From Lepidostoma basale (taxonomy: Eukaryota; Arthropoda; Insecta; Trichoptera; Lepidostomatidae), in contig JAHDVF020000517.1 in assembly GCA_022606425.2 (NCBI GenBank), positions 124,001 to 188,000 on the forward strand: DNA of 64,000 bases, in the 5' to 3' direction. The notes under the pieces were generated by a model. That model did not search any database, was not told the origin of the DNA, and saw nothing but the letters and a program-made list of their open reading frames with translations. Shown piece by piece: positions 8,993 to 19,395 of the stretch (positions within the stretch are counted from its first letter, which is position 1; every line of letters starts with the position of its first letter). The position numbers and the translations under genes were made by a program.

Positions 8993-10283
8993 GGGTAAAA
9001 GTGGGATAGACGCCACACTTTTTGAAAATTACGATTTTTCGACAAACTTATGAATTAAACTATCTGATACTTATGTGACGTTTAGTTTACCTATTATATA
9101 ATATTGTGCATGTGTAAAAAGTATAGTATTTGTGGTATTTTTTTTGTAAGAAATTATTTTCGAAACCCCTATAAATTAGGAGAGATGCCTACTCTATGGG
9201 ATAGATGCCTCAATGTTATTTTGACTGGTGGGATAGTTGCCTTATGAAATCAGTTAAAACAATATTTCAAATGTATTATTTTATTTTGTCACAATCATTT
9301 TTGACCCTTAAAATTAACATTATAATTCAGTTTAGCAATTTTATACGAAAGTTTTTTTTTTTCATTTGCAAAATTTAGCCCGTCTATATTGATTACAGAT
9401 ATTCCCGTACAAAGTGCAACTCTTGAAGCCACTTCCTGCACATAATACGAGTACATTGTATCCAATCCACCTTAGATTTAGTTTTCCGGTAATTTTCAAA
9501 ACATTCCACGCATTCATGGTCACTTTCCTCATCTTCATCACTATCTTCTGGAACTACTCTAGGTCTTTTTTGACAGTAATGAAGTTATCTTCACTTCAGA
9601 TAAGGTACGTTGTTTGCTATTTTTGCATAACAAGCGTGGGTTGGTTTTACCTTTAACTTTATTTTCCTTTGCAGAAATATTTTCTTTAGTGGTCAGTAGG
9701 TAGGTACTGCAGCCAATTGCTTCCTTCTCTTGTATAATGGCATATAGCGTTTTTAAGAACATCTTCGGTCTATATGGCTCTTGGTCTTGCTCATCCAATT
9801 TTGCGTACGTATTTGCGTGGCATTGCTGGAAAATAAAAATGCTGAATTAGTATGGGATAGATGCCCCTAAGGGCAACTATACTCACGAGGACTGGGGCAT
9901 CTATCCCTTTTGGAGGGGATAGACGCCTTTAAATATATAAAATAGGTTAACTGCAAAAAAATACTAAATCACAGTACAATCTTTGCATTTAGTGTATACA
10001 TTGATCGTAAACATAAAAATATTATCACTTACCTCATACGCTCAAAAGTTCCGAGCGAAATGATAAAGTAGGAAATCGAAATCCAGCAGTCGTTCGAGCG
10101 TAATCACCTATTTAACAAGTTCCTCACTCACACGACCGTCACAACGCGATGCACTGGGCACCCTGGCGGAGAGTGGGGTAGAGCTTTGTTATAGAGTCAA
10201 AACCGGCAGTGTAATAGTTATGCATGTCTCGATATGATAATCGTGGCATCTATCCCCCTGCGGCATCTATCCCACTTTTACCC
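8993..10283 (-). mobile_element. Pogo/Tigger-like DNA transposon, internally degraded
   Basis: Terminal inverted repeats GGGTAAAAGTGGGATAGA at 8,993 and its complement ending at 10,283 (about 22 bp) lie between TA dinucleotides (8,991-8,992 and 10,284-10,285), the Tc1/mariner/pogo target duplication. Length 1,291 bp, too short for a complete transposase. The minus-strand coding remnant at 9,798-9,400 keeps only a C-terminal part. The word GGGATAGATGCC or close variants recurs inside (about 9,199, 9,230, 9,845, 9,893-9,905, 9,917, 10,243, 10,262). Probably a non-mobile derivative of an autonomous relative. Confidence 0.8.
9400..9798 (-). pseudogene. Transposase C-terminal remnant with PHD-like zinc finger
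   Basis: The minus-strand frame opens at 9,798 (starting MDEQDQEPYRPKMFLK) and stops at 9,559. A one-base shift in the A-run near 9,570 reaches the continuing frame, which holds an acidic PEDSDEDEESDHE stretch followed by CVECFENY and WIQCTRIMC. This is the order seen in the C-terminal PHD-like finger of insect pogo/Tigger transposases (C..C...Y.....WIQC..C..W.H). The DDE catalytic domain is absent, and the finger has lost spacing and Cys/His residues. Family placement is inferred from this motif plus the TA-flanked ends. Confidence 0.5.
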
Positions 10284-10285
10284 TA

Positions 10286-10984
10286 TTTCATTAACAAACA
10301 AACAAAAATAAAGGTTTTTTTTTTTTAATAAATTAAAATCGTACAAACTTTTTTGATATGAAATTTAATTATTTGGTTTCATCTAGTTGAACTCAACGGG
10401 TTTTGAACGCCTTTCGAAATAAGCCAGTATGGTAGTTTATTTAAATCCTAATCTCGAAAATACTGTGTCTTTTAAAGACGACGTTATTTATAAACATTCA
10501 TAAAAACGGTATTATTATGAAGTGAAGGAAGCGCCCATCTCCCCGAAAGTTCTAAGCGTGAAATCTTGTCGTAGTATTTCTTGTAGAAAGGACCCATCTC
10601 AATGTTCACGACACAATCTCTGTGCAAATGATATTTTTATTAAGTTTTTTTATGACAAGGAAGGTGCTATTAAATTAGTTCTTATGAGACTATTCCGGTT
10701 TATTGCATATTTTTTCCATACTAGTCCATAGTTCGTGTCCTACCCAAAGAGTATAGAATTTAATATCCGCATTGTTGGAAATGTTTTTAAAAGGAAGTGG
10801 TTTATCTTTGAAACGATACTATTTATTATCTAAAAAAGACTTTTCTATGTATAGAAATTGAGATAAATGTGTTAGTGTGTTATTTAAGAGTGTGAGGGTC
10901 CATCGTATTTCTTGTCCCCTTCGTTTAACTGCAGAGTGATCAGTTAGTTTGTTTGTCTACTTGAAAATTGAAAACATTTTATTT
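10286..10984. other. No recognisable feature
   Basis: AT-rich DNA. A 69-codon frame at 10,522-10,731 has no recognisable domain. No repeat match found. Confidence 0.5.
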
Positions 10985-11470
10985 CCTTTATTTAAAACAT
11001 ATGTCAAGCCAGTGGTGACATATGGTTCTGAGTCGTGGACAATGACTATAAAAGAACAACAAAGAATCTACTGGTTTGAGAATAGAGTACTTAGAACGAT
11101 CCTGTGATCCAGGCCGGTGTTGCAGCGGGAACTTGGAGGCATAGAACCAACCAAGTGATCCGTACGATGACCCAGCAGCCCTTTATAACGAGCGCCGTGA
11201 GAGCCCCTCGCCTAGCATGGATTGGGCAAGTACGCCGAGCTGAAGAGACCAGAGCAATCAAGACCCTGTACGCGTCTAGACCGACTGGAGTAAGAACTCT
11301 AGGAAGGCCTAGACAGCGCCTAATGGACAATGTTCTGGCTGATCTGGCTAGGTTAGGCGAATCGGACTGCTGGGAGCAAAAGGCGCAGGATCGAGGAGCT
11401 TGGCGAAAAATCATCAAGGAGACTAAAACTCTTCAAGAGTTGTATGGCCATAGGAAGTAAGTAAGTATTT
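10985..11470 (+). mobile_element. Non-LTR retrotransposon 3' end with (TAAG) tail
   Basis: The first part encodes VKPVVTYGSESWTM...ENRVLRTI, the end of the reverse transcriptase thumb region, then a stop. A 118-codon frame (11,104-11,460) continues with a GRPRQRLMDNVLADLARLG and AQDRGAWRKIIKE pattern. This GRP.QRW.D.V..DL..LG.....W...AQDR..WR pattern is typical of the C-terminus of RTE/CR1-like elements. The frame ends just before GGAAGTAAGTAAG, a short-repeat tail. The catalytic domain is missing, so it is a 5'-truncated insertion; the stop at 11,105-11,107 means it is not functional. Confidence 0.75.
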
Positions 11471-11560
11471 AAAACTTATTAAAATTTCGAAACATATCAA
11501 GAAAAAATAACTCGTATTTGTAAAAAACAGTGTTTTAATAAATAAATAAATAATTAAAAA
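11467..11560 (+). repeat. Family A partial copy
   Basis: Contains TTCGAAACATATCAAGAAAAAATAACTC and AAAAACAGTGTTTTAAT, the outer part of the family A unit. The ribozyme-like core upstream of GAAAC has been lost, apparently at the junction with the (TAAG) tail of the retroelement. Confidence 0.45.
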
Positions 11561-11589
11561 AAAAACTTTATGCTATTTTTTTAACATGA

Positions 11590-11790
11590 AACGAATAAAA
11601 AACTTCTTATTAAGCTGTTGTGGCCGCCCACTCTGGCGTAGGTATTCTCTCGTATTTTCCTCTCCCCTCAGCGATCCGCATCCAGGCACTTCTTCCGGAT
11701 ATCGTCGCGCCAACGCAACTGTAGGCGCCCAACTCCACGCTTTGCCGTTCTCGGGCACCAGTTGGAGACTTTTGTCCTGGCTCGTATGTC
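11590..11790 (-). mobile_element. RTE-type 3' fragment
   Basis: Minus-strand codons give RTAKRGVGR..LRWRDDI followed by an EGREKYERI-like region, the RP.TRW.DDI signature of RTE-like C-termini, with frame breaks. Ends near 11,610 in GTGGGCGGCCACAACAGC. Short overlapping frames on both strands are its shadows. Confidence 0.5.
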
Positions 11791-11849
11791 CTCATTCCTG
11801 ACTCTTTGACGCAAGCTTATACCCACCATGACTCTCTGAGAAGCTGTAT

Positions 11850-12000
11850 TATAATCTTCGTCAGCTTGTCTTCATCCACTGCTGGACGTAAGCCTCTCCA
11901 CCCCCACGCCATCTCTCTCGGTCCCTCGCCAGTGTTCTCCAAGCCCTTCCCGCCGTCCGCACAATATCATCGCTCCACCTGGTTGCGAATACTATACACC
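11850..12000 (-). mobile_element. RTE-type 3' fragment
   Basis: Carries CATCCACTGCTGGACGTAAG, the insect RTE 3' signature, then CCACGCCATCTCTCTCGG and TCATCGCTCCACCTGGT in the usual order. Non-coding remnant, about 60 bp from another fragment of the same type. Confidence 0.6.
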
Positions 12001-12119
12001 TGAATAAGTATTTATATGTATTTAATTATGTAAACATTTTATTGGTTTTGAGGAACGTAAACTCGAGTAGGAGGGGGTATGATTAAATCAAAGTATTGAG
12101 AAAAACTCTTTCAGAAGTT

Positions 12120-12735
12120 CCAGAAGACGATAGCGTTAGTTCTCTATAAGTTTTATTATATTGCGTAAGAGTGGGATGTTTCGCCTTACTAGGGCATTGG
12201 GATATGTTTATATTTGAACACAATTAATATTGCCCCCTTATATGGTGTAACGTATCAATCGCACCTTATATTATAAAACTTATATTAGATATTATAAAAC
12301 TTATATTAGATATTATCAACAATAATAACCGTGTTTTCAAACACTGCGGTGTAGTTACAATTATACGAATGAAAAGTCTGTTTCGTTAAAGTTTTATTTT
12401 ATTTTATGGGAATAACGTGTTTGCCTTGCTAAGATACTAATAATTTTATTTCTAGTTTTTCGTCGTTATTCACGAAACAATAAACATTGAGGCGTAACTT
12501 TGAACTATTTTTTAATTAATACGAATGAAATCGTCTGTTTTATAGAAGTTTTACTATATTTTAAATGAATGACATGTTTCTCCTGTTTAAGGCATTATAA
12601 TGTTTCAAACATTTGATAATGCCGACATGCTAAATATCATTCACATTAAATATAATAAAACTTCTAGAAATCGGACGTTTTCAATCGTATTCATTATTTA
12701 ATATGGTGTTTTACAACATTGTTCAAGAACAATAA
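12120..12735. repeat. Family D inverted repeats, three copies in a row
   Basis: Copies centre at about 12,190 (TTTCGCCTTACTAGGGCATT), 12,430 (GTGTTTGCCTTGCTAAG) and 12,580-12,640 (GACATGTTTCTCCTG then TTTGATAATGCC). The last copy has both arms and the tail TTAATATGGTGTTTTACAAC. The stretch 12,270-12,316 also has a tandem duplication of TATTATAAAACTTATATTAGA. Confidence 0.65.
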
Positions 12736-13400
12736 AATTTAACTATTTTATTATATTTCTGGTCATCCATAATCATACTAAATCTTTAGCAATTTTATAA
12801 TATTTCAAATAAATATCGACTATAATATTGAGTTACTTTGCTTCAGATTGTTTGTGATGGTACCTACCTGAGTACTATAAGTTACCGATATTAGGAGCTT
12901 GTAACAATGAGGTTTGTAATTACTTAAGTTTAATAATATAGTTAGCTTACGTAGGATTATTGCTTTATAGCAGGGAACTTAGCCCTTTAATAACACAACT
13001 TTTCCTCACTAATACAACGAGTTACTCACCTGACTCTCCTTCGTACTCGCACTTCCTACGCCAATGTGAAGCCAAGTTTATAAACTATGTATAGTTTTAA
13101 TGAGAGTGATAAGGAAGCTTCAACCTCGACTAAAATATGTATGCTAGTGATTTTCATACGAAAATATTAAGCGTGTCAGTTAAACGTTTATATATTAAGG
13201 GTACAAATAAAGTTGGATTGGTTCTGATTTTGAAAATTTGGTTTGGTTCATATGGTGCTCCCGTCAATTTGGAGATATTTCGTGTATAAGTGAATTATTT
13301 TGGTCAATTTGATTGTTGCCGCTCTTTATGATAGTTATTTGTGCCAAAAAATACGTTTTTACTGTTTTGGTGTTAAAATTATTCAAGTTTTTTCGTTTAT
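12736..13400. other. No recognisable feature
   Basis: AT-rich, no frame or repeat recognised apart from scattered short inverted words. May include 5'-flanking or leader sequence of the LINE-X derivative that follows. Confidence 0.45.
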
Positions 13401-13732
13401 AAAAAGAATTTTGACAGGTGTAAAAATAAATTTTTCATTTGTTCCAATGAAAATTTGAATAAATTCTTCAATAATATTTTTAAGTTCTTGCTGGTGTTGG
13501 ATTGTTTTAAGTGCTTAATTACAGTAAATAAAATAAAAACAGTGGATAACGTGGAATAAAAATTAAATAAACACAAATGTCCGGATCGTCCAGCTGACGA
13601 CAGGTGCACCATCTTAAAGAACATTATGTGTTAAATCATTTTTCTTTGTTATTTTATTTTATATCATTGTATTTAAGATAATTTGTTTTAGATTTATTAT
13701 GTAGACTTTGAACGATCGAAAGTGCGCGGGAG

Positions 13733-13893
13733 ATGCCTGTTGGTGGCGATGAGGTTCGCAACCCATCACACCGCGTCTCTCGCGATGGCGAAAAGAGAAG
13801 GATGGATTGCCGCATCGGTTAAAGTGTGGCAGTCCATTCTTTCTGCCTACCCTTTCGGGGAGACGGCGTGATGGTTAGTTAGTTAGTTAGTTA
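13733..13893 (+). mobile_element. Internally deleted LINE-X: 5' codons fused to 3' end
   Basis: From the ATG at 13,733 the first 29 codons read MPVGGDEVRNPSHR, then SRDGEKRRMDCRIG, aligned with the start of the intact LINE-X protein (MPGDGDEVRHPSRR...ECRIG). At about 13,819 the sequence jumps to the LINE-X 3' terminus (AAAGTGTGGCAGTCCATTCT, hairpin CCCTTTCGGGG, tail GTTAGTTAGTTAG). Roughly 2.9 kb is missing. Upstream AT-rich sequence with GTAGACTTTG before the ATG loosely resembles the LINE-X leader, so the unit may start before 13,700. It retains both ends, so it could have been mobilised in trans. Confidence 0.8.
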
Positions 13894-13934
13894 CAAATAA
13901 AGTCTTTCGTTTTTTTGATAAATTTGAAATTTTA

Positions 13935-14285
13935 TTTAAAAAAATTGTTTTAAGTTAAACTTAAGGCGTTCACATTGTGGAATTCGATAATGACGATTTT
14001 TTATGAATTAAAACACTGTTTTTACACTTTTGAGTTTATTTGTCGAAGGCTTACACCTTCATCATCTGGAAAGCGATATAAATTAACCAAAATTATAACA
14101 AAGTGCGTGCGAGACCCTAGAAACATATTTATAACGTGTTATATATAATATATTTTATTAATTTTTTTTCAGAATGTTCTGGTAAGTTATTCCGTGCTAA
14201 TAAACCAACCGACCGACCCAGAAAATCAATAATTGACTAATTTATCGTCTCTTGAACAATTATGTAAAACTCAATATTATTTTTT
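13935..14285. repeat. Family A and family D partial copies
   Basis: Family A words at 13,965-14,095: AAGGCGTTCACATTGTGGAAT, then TCGAAGGCTTACACCTTCATC without the GAAAC half. Family D tail at about 14,235-14,285: CTCTTGAACAATTATGTAAAACTC. Both are truncated. Between them is AT-rich sequence with nothing recognised. Confidence 0.45.
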
Positions 14286-14287
14286 TA

Positions 14288-14695
14288 AACTAACTAACTA
14301 ACCATCACGCCGTCTCCCCGAAGGGGTAGGCAGAAAGAATGGACTGCCACACTTTTCTTTCCTGACATATTTCTCTCGCTTCCTCAACATTCATACATCG
14401 TGTCATGCACGCGCGTCGATTTCTCTGACTCCTCACATGGCCGACATTCAATATTTGATTTATTTGATCGTGCCACGTTTTCCTCGGTCATCCTCTATTT
14501 CTGGTTCCATTTACATCATTAACATATAATTTTTTTACCATTCTTTCTTCATTCATTCTTTCCATATGTCCAAACCATCTTAATGATCCTTTCATTATTT
14601 TGTTCATGACACCATCATTCGCACCGCATTCACTTCTTATATTTTCATTCGGCACTCTATCATACACAGAGGTATCCACACATTCTTCTAAGAGA
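14288..14695 (-). mobile_element. LINE-X 3' fragment (about 400 bp)
   Basis: Minus-strand frame ends with the C-terminal region: SLRWFGHMERMNEERMVKKL, YVNDVNGTRNRG, then frame breaks through the TWHDQIN part. 5' end is at the VDTSVYDRVPNENIRSEC-like region. Tail (GTTA)3. Belongs to the subfamily with TNRG and CTTCGGG hairpin. Confidence 0.85.
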
Positions 14696-15060
14696 TCTCA
14701 TTATCTTATTTTTTTTAATTTTTCTGAAAACTTCTTTCTTGAAAGTTAATTGCTATTTATGCTTCAATATTTATTTATAAAACGAGCTGTTGATATAACA
14801 TTATGAAAAAGCATTTACAATTCAATTATTTCATTAAATATTTCTCCGGTTTCTGCAGGCAAAACGATTATTTAATAATTTAAATACTATATAATATTAC
14901 AATTCTTTCTATGCTACTTAATTATGTAAAAAAAAATCTATATTATGAAGTTTCCTAGAATTTATTATAATTAATTTATGGAATAACATATAATTTGAGA
15001 AAGATTTTTATGGCATGATTTCACAAATATAATCGTTTCGGTTTCAACAAATTTTATTGG
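14696..15060. other. No recognisable feature
   Basis: AT-rich spacer between two LINE-X copies. Confidence 0.5.
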
Positions 15061-15061
15061 T

Positions 15062-15395
15062 ACAACAACAACAACAACAACAAACCATCACGCTGTTTCC
15101 CCGCAGGGGTAGGCAGAGAGAATGGACCGCCACACTACTCTATCCTGGCACACCTCTCTAGCTTCCTCCACATTCATACATCGAGTCATACACGCATTCT
15201 CGATTCTTCCGGCTACTGACATGACCAACTTTTAATATTTGATTAATTTGGTCATGCCATGTTTTCCTCGGTCTACCTCGACTCCTTACTCCATTTACAT
15301 TGTTAACGTATACTTTTTCAACCATTCTTTCTTCACCCATGCGCTCCATATGTCCGAACCAACGCAGCGAACCTTTCATAATTTTGTAAATGATC
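15062..15395 (-). mobile_element. LINE-X 3' fragment, (GTT)n-tail subfamily
   Basis: Minus-strand frame encodes MKGSLRWFGHMERMGEERMV and VNNVNGVRSRGRPRKTWHD, nearly the same as the full-length copy at 27 kb. The hairpin is CCCCTGCGGGG and the tail is (GTT)6-7, unlike the (GTTA)n tail of most copies. A frameshift near NRECVYDSMYECGGS. Confidence 0.85.
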
Positions 15396-15955
15396 TTTCA
15401 CATTGATTTTTTTTATAAATGTATTAGGTTTTGCATTTTGAAAATTATAATCGATAAACAAAAATAAAGCAACCTTAAAAAATTATCTTACGCTCATAAT
15501 TTTTGTACGCAAAAATTGGTAACACGTATCGTTAAAATTCTTATCGTGTTCTTTGTCCTTAGACAAGTTTAAAAAAATCCTTCTTGAAAATTTCCATCTT
15601 CTTTATTCATTGGCATTTTTCATATACACGTTTTGCATAAACTTTAATCCTGCTCTAGCTTCAAAGTGTAACATAATTTTTCAGTTAAAAGCTTCGTTTC
15701 ACGCATACTGAAAGCCTAGTCGGACCCTAAGTAATATTTTATTAACGTTATAATAAAGTTGACTTGTCTCTATTTAGGGGCTATATACTCGTATGTGTTT
15801 TTTATGTATTCATAGTTATTTCTTGTTTCTACATTATCAACAGTGAAAATTTCGTAACATAACAAAATTGATATCAAAAATATATGTTTTTAAGCCAGGA
15901 AAAATATAAACGAAGTGCTTTTTGTATGATTAAATAATCTTTAACCAAAAATCTA
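15396..15955. other. No recognisable feature
   Basis: AT-rich DNA with no supported gene or repeat. Confidence 0.5.
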
Positions 15956-15956
15956 A

Positions 15957-16367
15957 AGGTCCATTTACACTGGACAGTCATCAGTCGATACCGACACGTC
16001 TTGATAAAAATAGCATGGAATCTCACCGACTCGTTATCTCAAATGCTATAATAAAATCGCCGTCGGGGGTTGCCGAAGAAAGCGCCTACCTACATAAAAT
16101 TTATACTTATTGAAATGATCAATATTTTTCATGATGTGTTTCCTACAGTACATATTTCTTTTTTACAGAATACCATTTTTACTACCATTTAAATTCGCCG
16201 TGGAGAAGGCGATTATCTCGGAATTCAAATATAATGAATATAAACGGAATCGACATTAATTAAAAGTAACAAGACACCATCAAAACAAACAAAACGATTA
16301 TTTGCACAACGCAAACGCGTCAAGTGTCGGCATCGGCTGATGACGGTCCAGTGTACATGGATCTTAA
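15957..16367. mobile_element. MITE with about 42 bp imperfect terminal inverted repeats
   Basis: Left end GGTCCATTTACACTGGACAG...TCAGTCGATACCGACAC and right end GTGTCGGCATCGGCTGATGA...CCAGTGTACATGGATC are complementary with about five mismatches. The 410 bp interior is AT-rich and encodes nothing. Right flank has TTAA (16,364-16,367) and left flank CTAA, so a TTAA-type duplication is possible but not clean. Superfamily not assigned. Confidence 0.7.
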
Positions 16368-16984
16368 GTATGCATTATTTATAGAAAGTCGTGAAAATAT
16401 ATTTTATTCTCATTAAATCTGTTGTGTTCTTTTATTTTATTATGTAAAATATCAAACAATCTATGCAACTCTATAATTTCATTTATATGTAAGTTTTTTA
16501 TAAATATTCATTTAATATATTTTTACCTGTGTAGTTAATTTATATTATATCTGGCAATATTTTATGGATAATAATCATTTGAAACACTTTAACTTCATAC
16601 CGAAATTCCACGTCTATTTTCTTGATTTAATTCCTTTGTGAAACTGACCCTAAGGTCTGCATTACACCACTACACAGCTGCTCTTCAAAGCATTCACATC
16701 GGTACGTCGCGTCTCGTCTTCACACTCCAATTAAAGCCACTACGATCTTAAGTCGTATACGCCGAGAATGTGCACCCCAAGGCTCGCGAGATAACGGTAA
16801 AGGCGTGCTTCCGCATGTTTACTGCCTTGCTTAACTCTTTTATGGGTTGCATTCGTCGTTTTTTCTAATATTTAGTTTTCAGCATTAAACTCCTCAAGTC
16901 GAGAAATACATTTGTGCAGTTTTCAAGTTAATTGGGTAATTCAACCCTTTTCGTAAATGTTTTCGTCTAATAAAAGCATAAACG
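16368..16984. other. No recognisable feature
   Basis: AT-rich then a GC-richer patch at about 16,640-16,860. No frame or repeat recognised. Confidence 0.5.
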
Positions 16985-17215
16985 TTCCGAAATAAATCAT
17001 TTTCATATCTGTCAATACTGACCACATTCGTGAATTTTTTTTTAATATTTGTTTTGTTTATATAATATCACTGATGAAGGGGTTGTGTGTCCGAAACATG
17101 TTCGTTATTTAATTTTTATTTATTAATAAAGTGTGTGTTGTATACAAAGTATGGTATATAAAACAAAAAAAAACATTAAGAATCCGCAAAACAAAATTAT
17201 GGCGAATATAGAAGA
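16985..17215 (+). repeat. Family B partial copy with hammerhead-like core
   Basis: Plus-strand core at 17,071: CTGATGA, A, GGGG...GTCC, GAA, ACATGT. Flanks match family B (TTGTATACAAAGTATG, TTATGGCGAATATAG). Helix I pairing is poor, so the motif is probably decayed. Left arm is reduced to scattered words (about 16,988). Confidence 0.55.
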
Positions 17216-17307
17216 AGTTAATTATAAATTTTAATATCTGTAGATATTATTAATCTATGAATGATTCGGTAAATATGGTCATTTCAAAGATTTTAATTTT
17301 TGCAAAA

Positions 17308-17575
17308 CTAACTAACCATCGCGCCGTCTCTCCGGAGGGATAGGCAGAAAGAATGGACCGCCACATTATTCTGTCATGACTATATTTCTATACTCCTCTC
17401 GTTCCCTATACATCCATACATCGTATCATACACGCGCGTCAATTTCTCTGACTCCTTTCGTGACCGACATTTTAAATTAGATTGATTTAATCGTGCTACC
17501 TTTTCCATGATCTTCCATTATTTCTAACTCAGATCACGTCGATTATACTTTCTTCACTATTCTGTCTTCATTAAT
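17308..17575 (-). mobile_element. LINE-X 3' fragment
   Basis: Minus-strand 3' end with diverged hairpin (CCCTCCGGAGAG) and TTAGTTAG tail. Extends to the KKV..N..-like codons near 17,560. Abuts a family A remnant at 17,575. Confidence 0.8.
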
Positions 17576-17705
17576 TGTTTTAAAAATATATATCTTTATT
17601 AACGGAAGAACGATAATAGCTGAAATGTGGAACAAGCAGTGTTTTGATTCATAGAATAATCGACATTATGGATTTCTACAGTGTTAACGCCTTAAGTTTA
17701 TAGAA
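17575..17705 (+). repeat. Family A partial copy
   Basis: CGGAAGAACGATAATAGC, then CAGTGTTTTGATTCATAGAA and TCTACAGTGTTAACGCCTTA (the last is the inverse of AAGGCGTTNACA). The ribozyme-like centre is missing. Confidence 0.45.
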
Positions 17706-18127
17706 TATAAACAATTATTTACATTACACTTTCATATATGTATTCAGGCACTGTGCCTATTACATGTTTTCGTTAAAAATAATTTTCTATTTCATAAAAA
17801 AACATTTTTTTATAAATAATTCGTATTTCTTCCAGGTCTTGCTATTTCGTATGCATACATTTTTCGCCTTTTGATAAAATGTTAACTTATTCAATTTCTT
17901 TTTAAACCCGCCGCCATTCAGCGGCGCTAGAAATACATAGTTTCCCGCCTTTCGGTGTCAAGGATTCTTATTTCTATGTGAGTAGTGCCCACAGAATTCC
18001 AGCAAGGATTTTCCTTTTCCGCCGGTAATGACCTGGGCTCCGTAAGGACCTGCCGATTTCCCAGGCAACACCTTTTTTACCTCCTGCCATATCTGAGCTT
18101 CTCAAACATACAGAAGTTGTGAATTTA
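17706..18127. other. No recognisable feature
   Basis: AT-rich then GC-richer (17,905-18,110). Nothing recognised. Confidence 0.5.
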
Positions 18128-18365
18128 AATTATTTGATTCTTGAACAATAAAATAAAAATACACATTAAATAATTAATACGAATGAAAACCTCTGTTTTT
18201 TAGAAGTTTTAGTATATAATATAATATTTTATGCAAATGACATGTTTAGCCTGTCAAAGATATTTGATAATAGCCTTAGACGAAACATGTCATTCACATA
18301 AAATATTTATTAAAACAGAATTTTTCATTCGTATTAATTGAAATTCTTTACATTATCAAGGGTAA
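18128..18365. repeat. Family D inverted repeat
   Basis: Complete-looking unit: TTCTTGAACAATAAA tail, TTAATACGAATGAAAAC arm, GACATGTTTAGCC, TTTGATAATAGCC, GACGAAACATGTCATTCACA, and returning arm AACAGAATTTTTCATTCGTA. Stem II of the ribozyme-like centre is reduced. Confidence 0.7.
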
Positions 18366-18724
18366 TGATAAAATTATTTACTGTTACGCAGTTTATTTGT
18401 AACAATTATAAATAACTAATTTGTATTGACGGTATTATGAATTTTTGAATTTTTTATGTATGCTTGTAAATTCTAATAATTGTTATGTGTGTAAGTACTG
18501 TGTATTTTTTTTTCTTCTAAACAATCTGCAACTTTTATAAATTGCACATACCATCCAAATCCGGATAGTTTAATGTATTTTTAGCAGTTATTACAAAATA
18601 GCCAAAATAAAATACATGTTATTCATGCAATATGTGTTTTTTATATAAATGAATAAAATAAATTGAAGCCTTAATTTGTGAGGCGTTATTTTATAAATAA
18701 TTTAAAACAATTTTAGGTTGAAAC

Positions 18725-18885
18725 CACTTCATATTCAAATATGTTTTAAATAAAACGATATTTTTTAACTACGTCCACTTGTCCTTATTTCGACATCGAG
18801 CCTGGCGAAACCGCTCGCTGTCGAAATAAAGAAAACAGTGGAAGTAGTTAAAAAAAATCGTTTAATTTAATTATTATTTAAAATG
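18725..18885. repeat. Family C hairpin
   Basis: Arms AAACGATATTTTTTAACTAC...TATTTCGACA and TGTCGAAATA...GTAGTTAAAAAAAATCGTTT close on a short centre, TCGAGCCTGGCGAAACCGCTCGC. The family core elsewhere is CTGTCGA-T-GCCAG...CTGGC-GAA-ACCGGT-C; here its first part is deleted. Relatives at about 31,075-31,445 and 36,095-36,545. Confidence 0.65.
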
Positions 18886-19395
18886 GACTTCCATCAAGAG
18901 ATTTCAATAAAATCATTGTTTATCTTGAAAACACATGAAACTTTTTTTTTGTTATTATACTTTCTGCCAGTTTTTTTTTTATGTAGGGATGATATGAAAT
19001 GAAGCTCCGCATGGAGATAAATGAATTGTTTTTATTTATTTTAAAAGTACGTATTTATTTAATGTGTGCATATCTCATAACAGTAAACCGGACCGATTTT
19101 AATGTAAAAAAAAAACCTAGCTTTTTTTACCCACTTTTACTTGGGTTTAAATTAAATGCTGTTTATTTAGCACTTCATCCTGCATCATTTCAAAAGGGGT
19201 GCCTCGCACCCTCGTATAACAACCACTGCCCTAGATTATTCAAACAAGATAGAGGTCTACTCGGCTGAAATCTCATTCGAAGGAGCCTCATTATTTTATG
19301 TCTTAGTCGCAGAATCAGCGCGATATTAAATGTAAATTTCCAATGTTTGTATTACGTGTCAAGCCAAAGTTATCTGATTTTTTTTTTCAAATTAC
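18886..19395. other. No recognisable feature
   Basis: AT-rich; an 89-codon frame at 18,999-19,268 has no identifiable domain and is probably chance, although AATTAAATGCTGTTTATTTAG may be repeat-derived. Confidence 0.4.

Noticed and set aside
15062..15084. (CAA)7 as an independent microsatellite
   Set aside because: It is the tail of a LINE-X copy on the minus strand.
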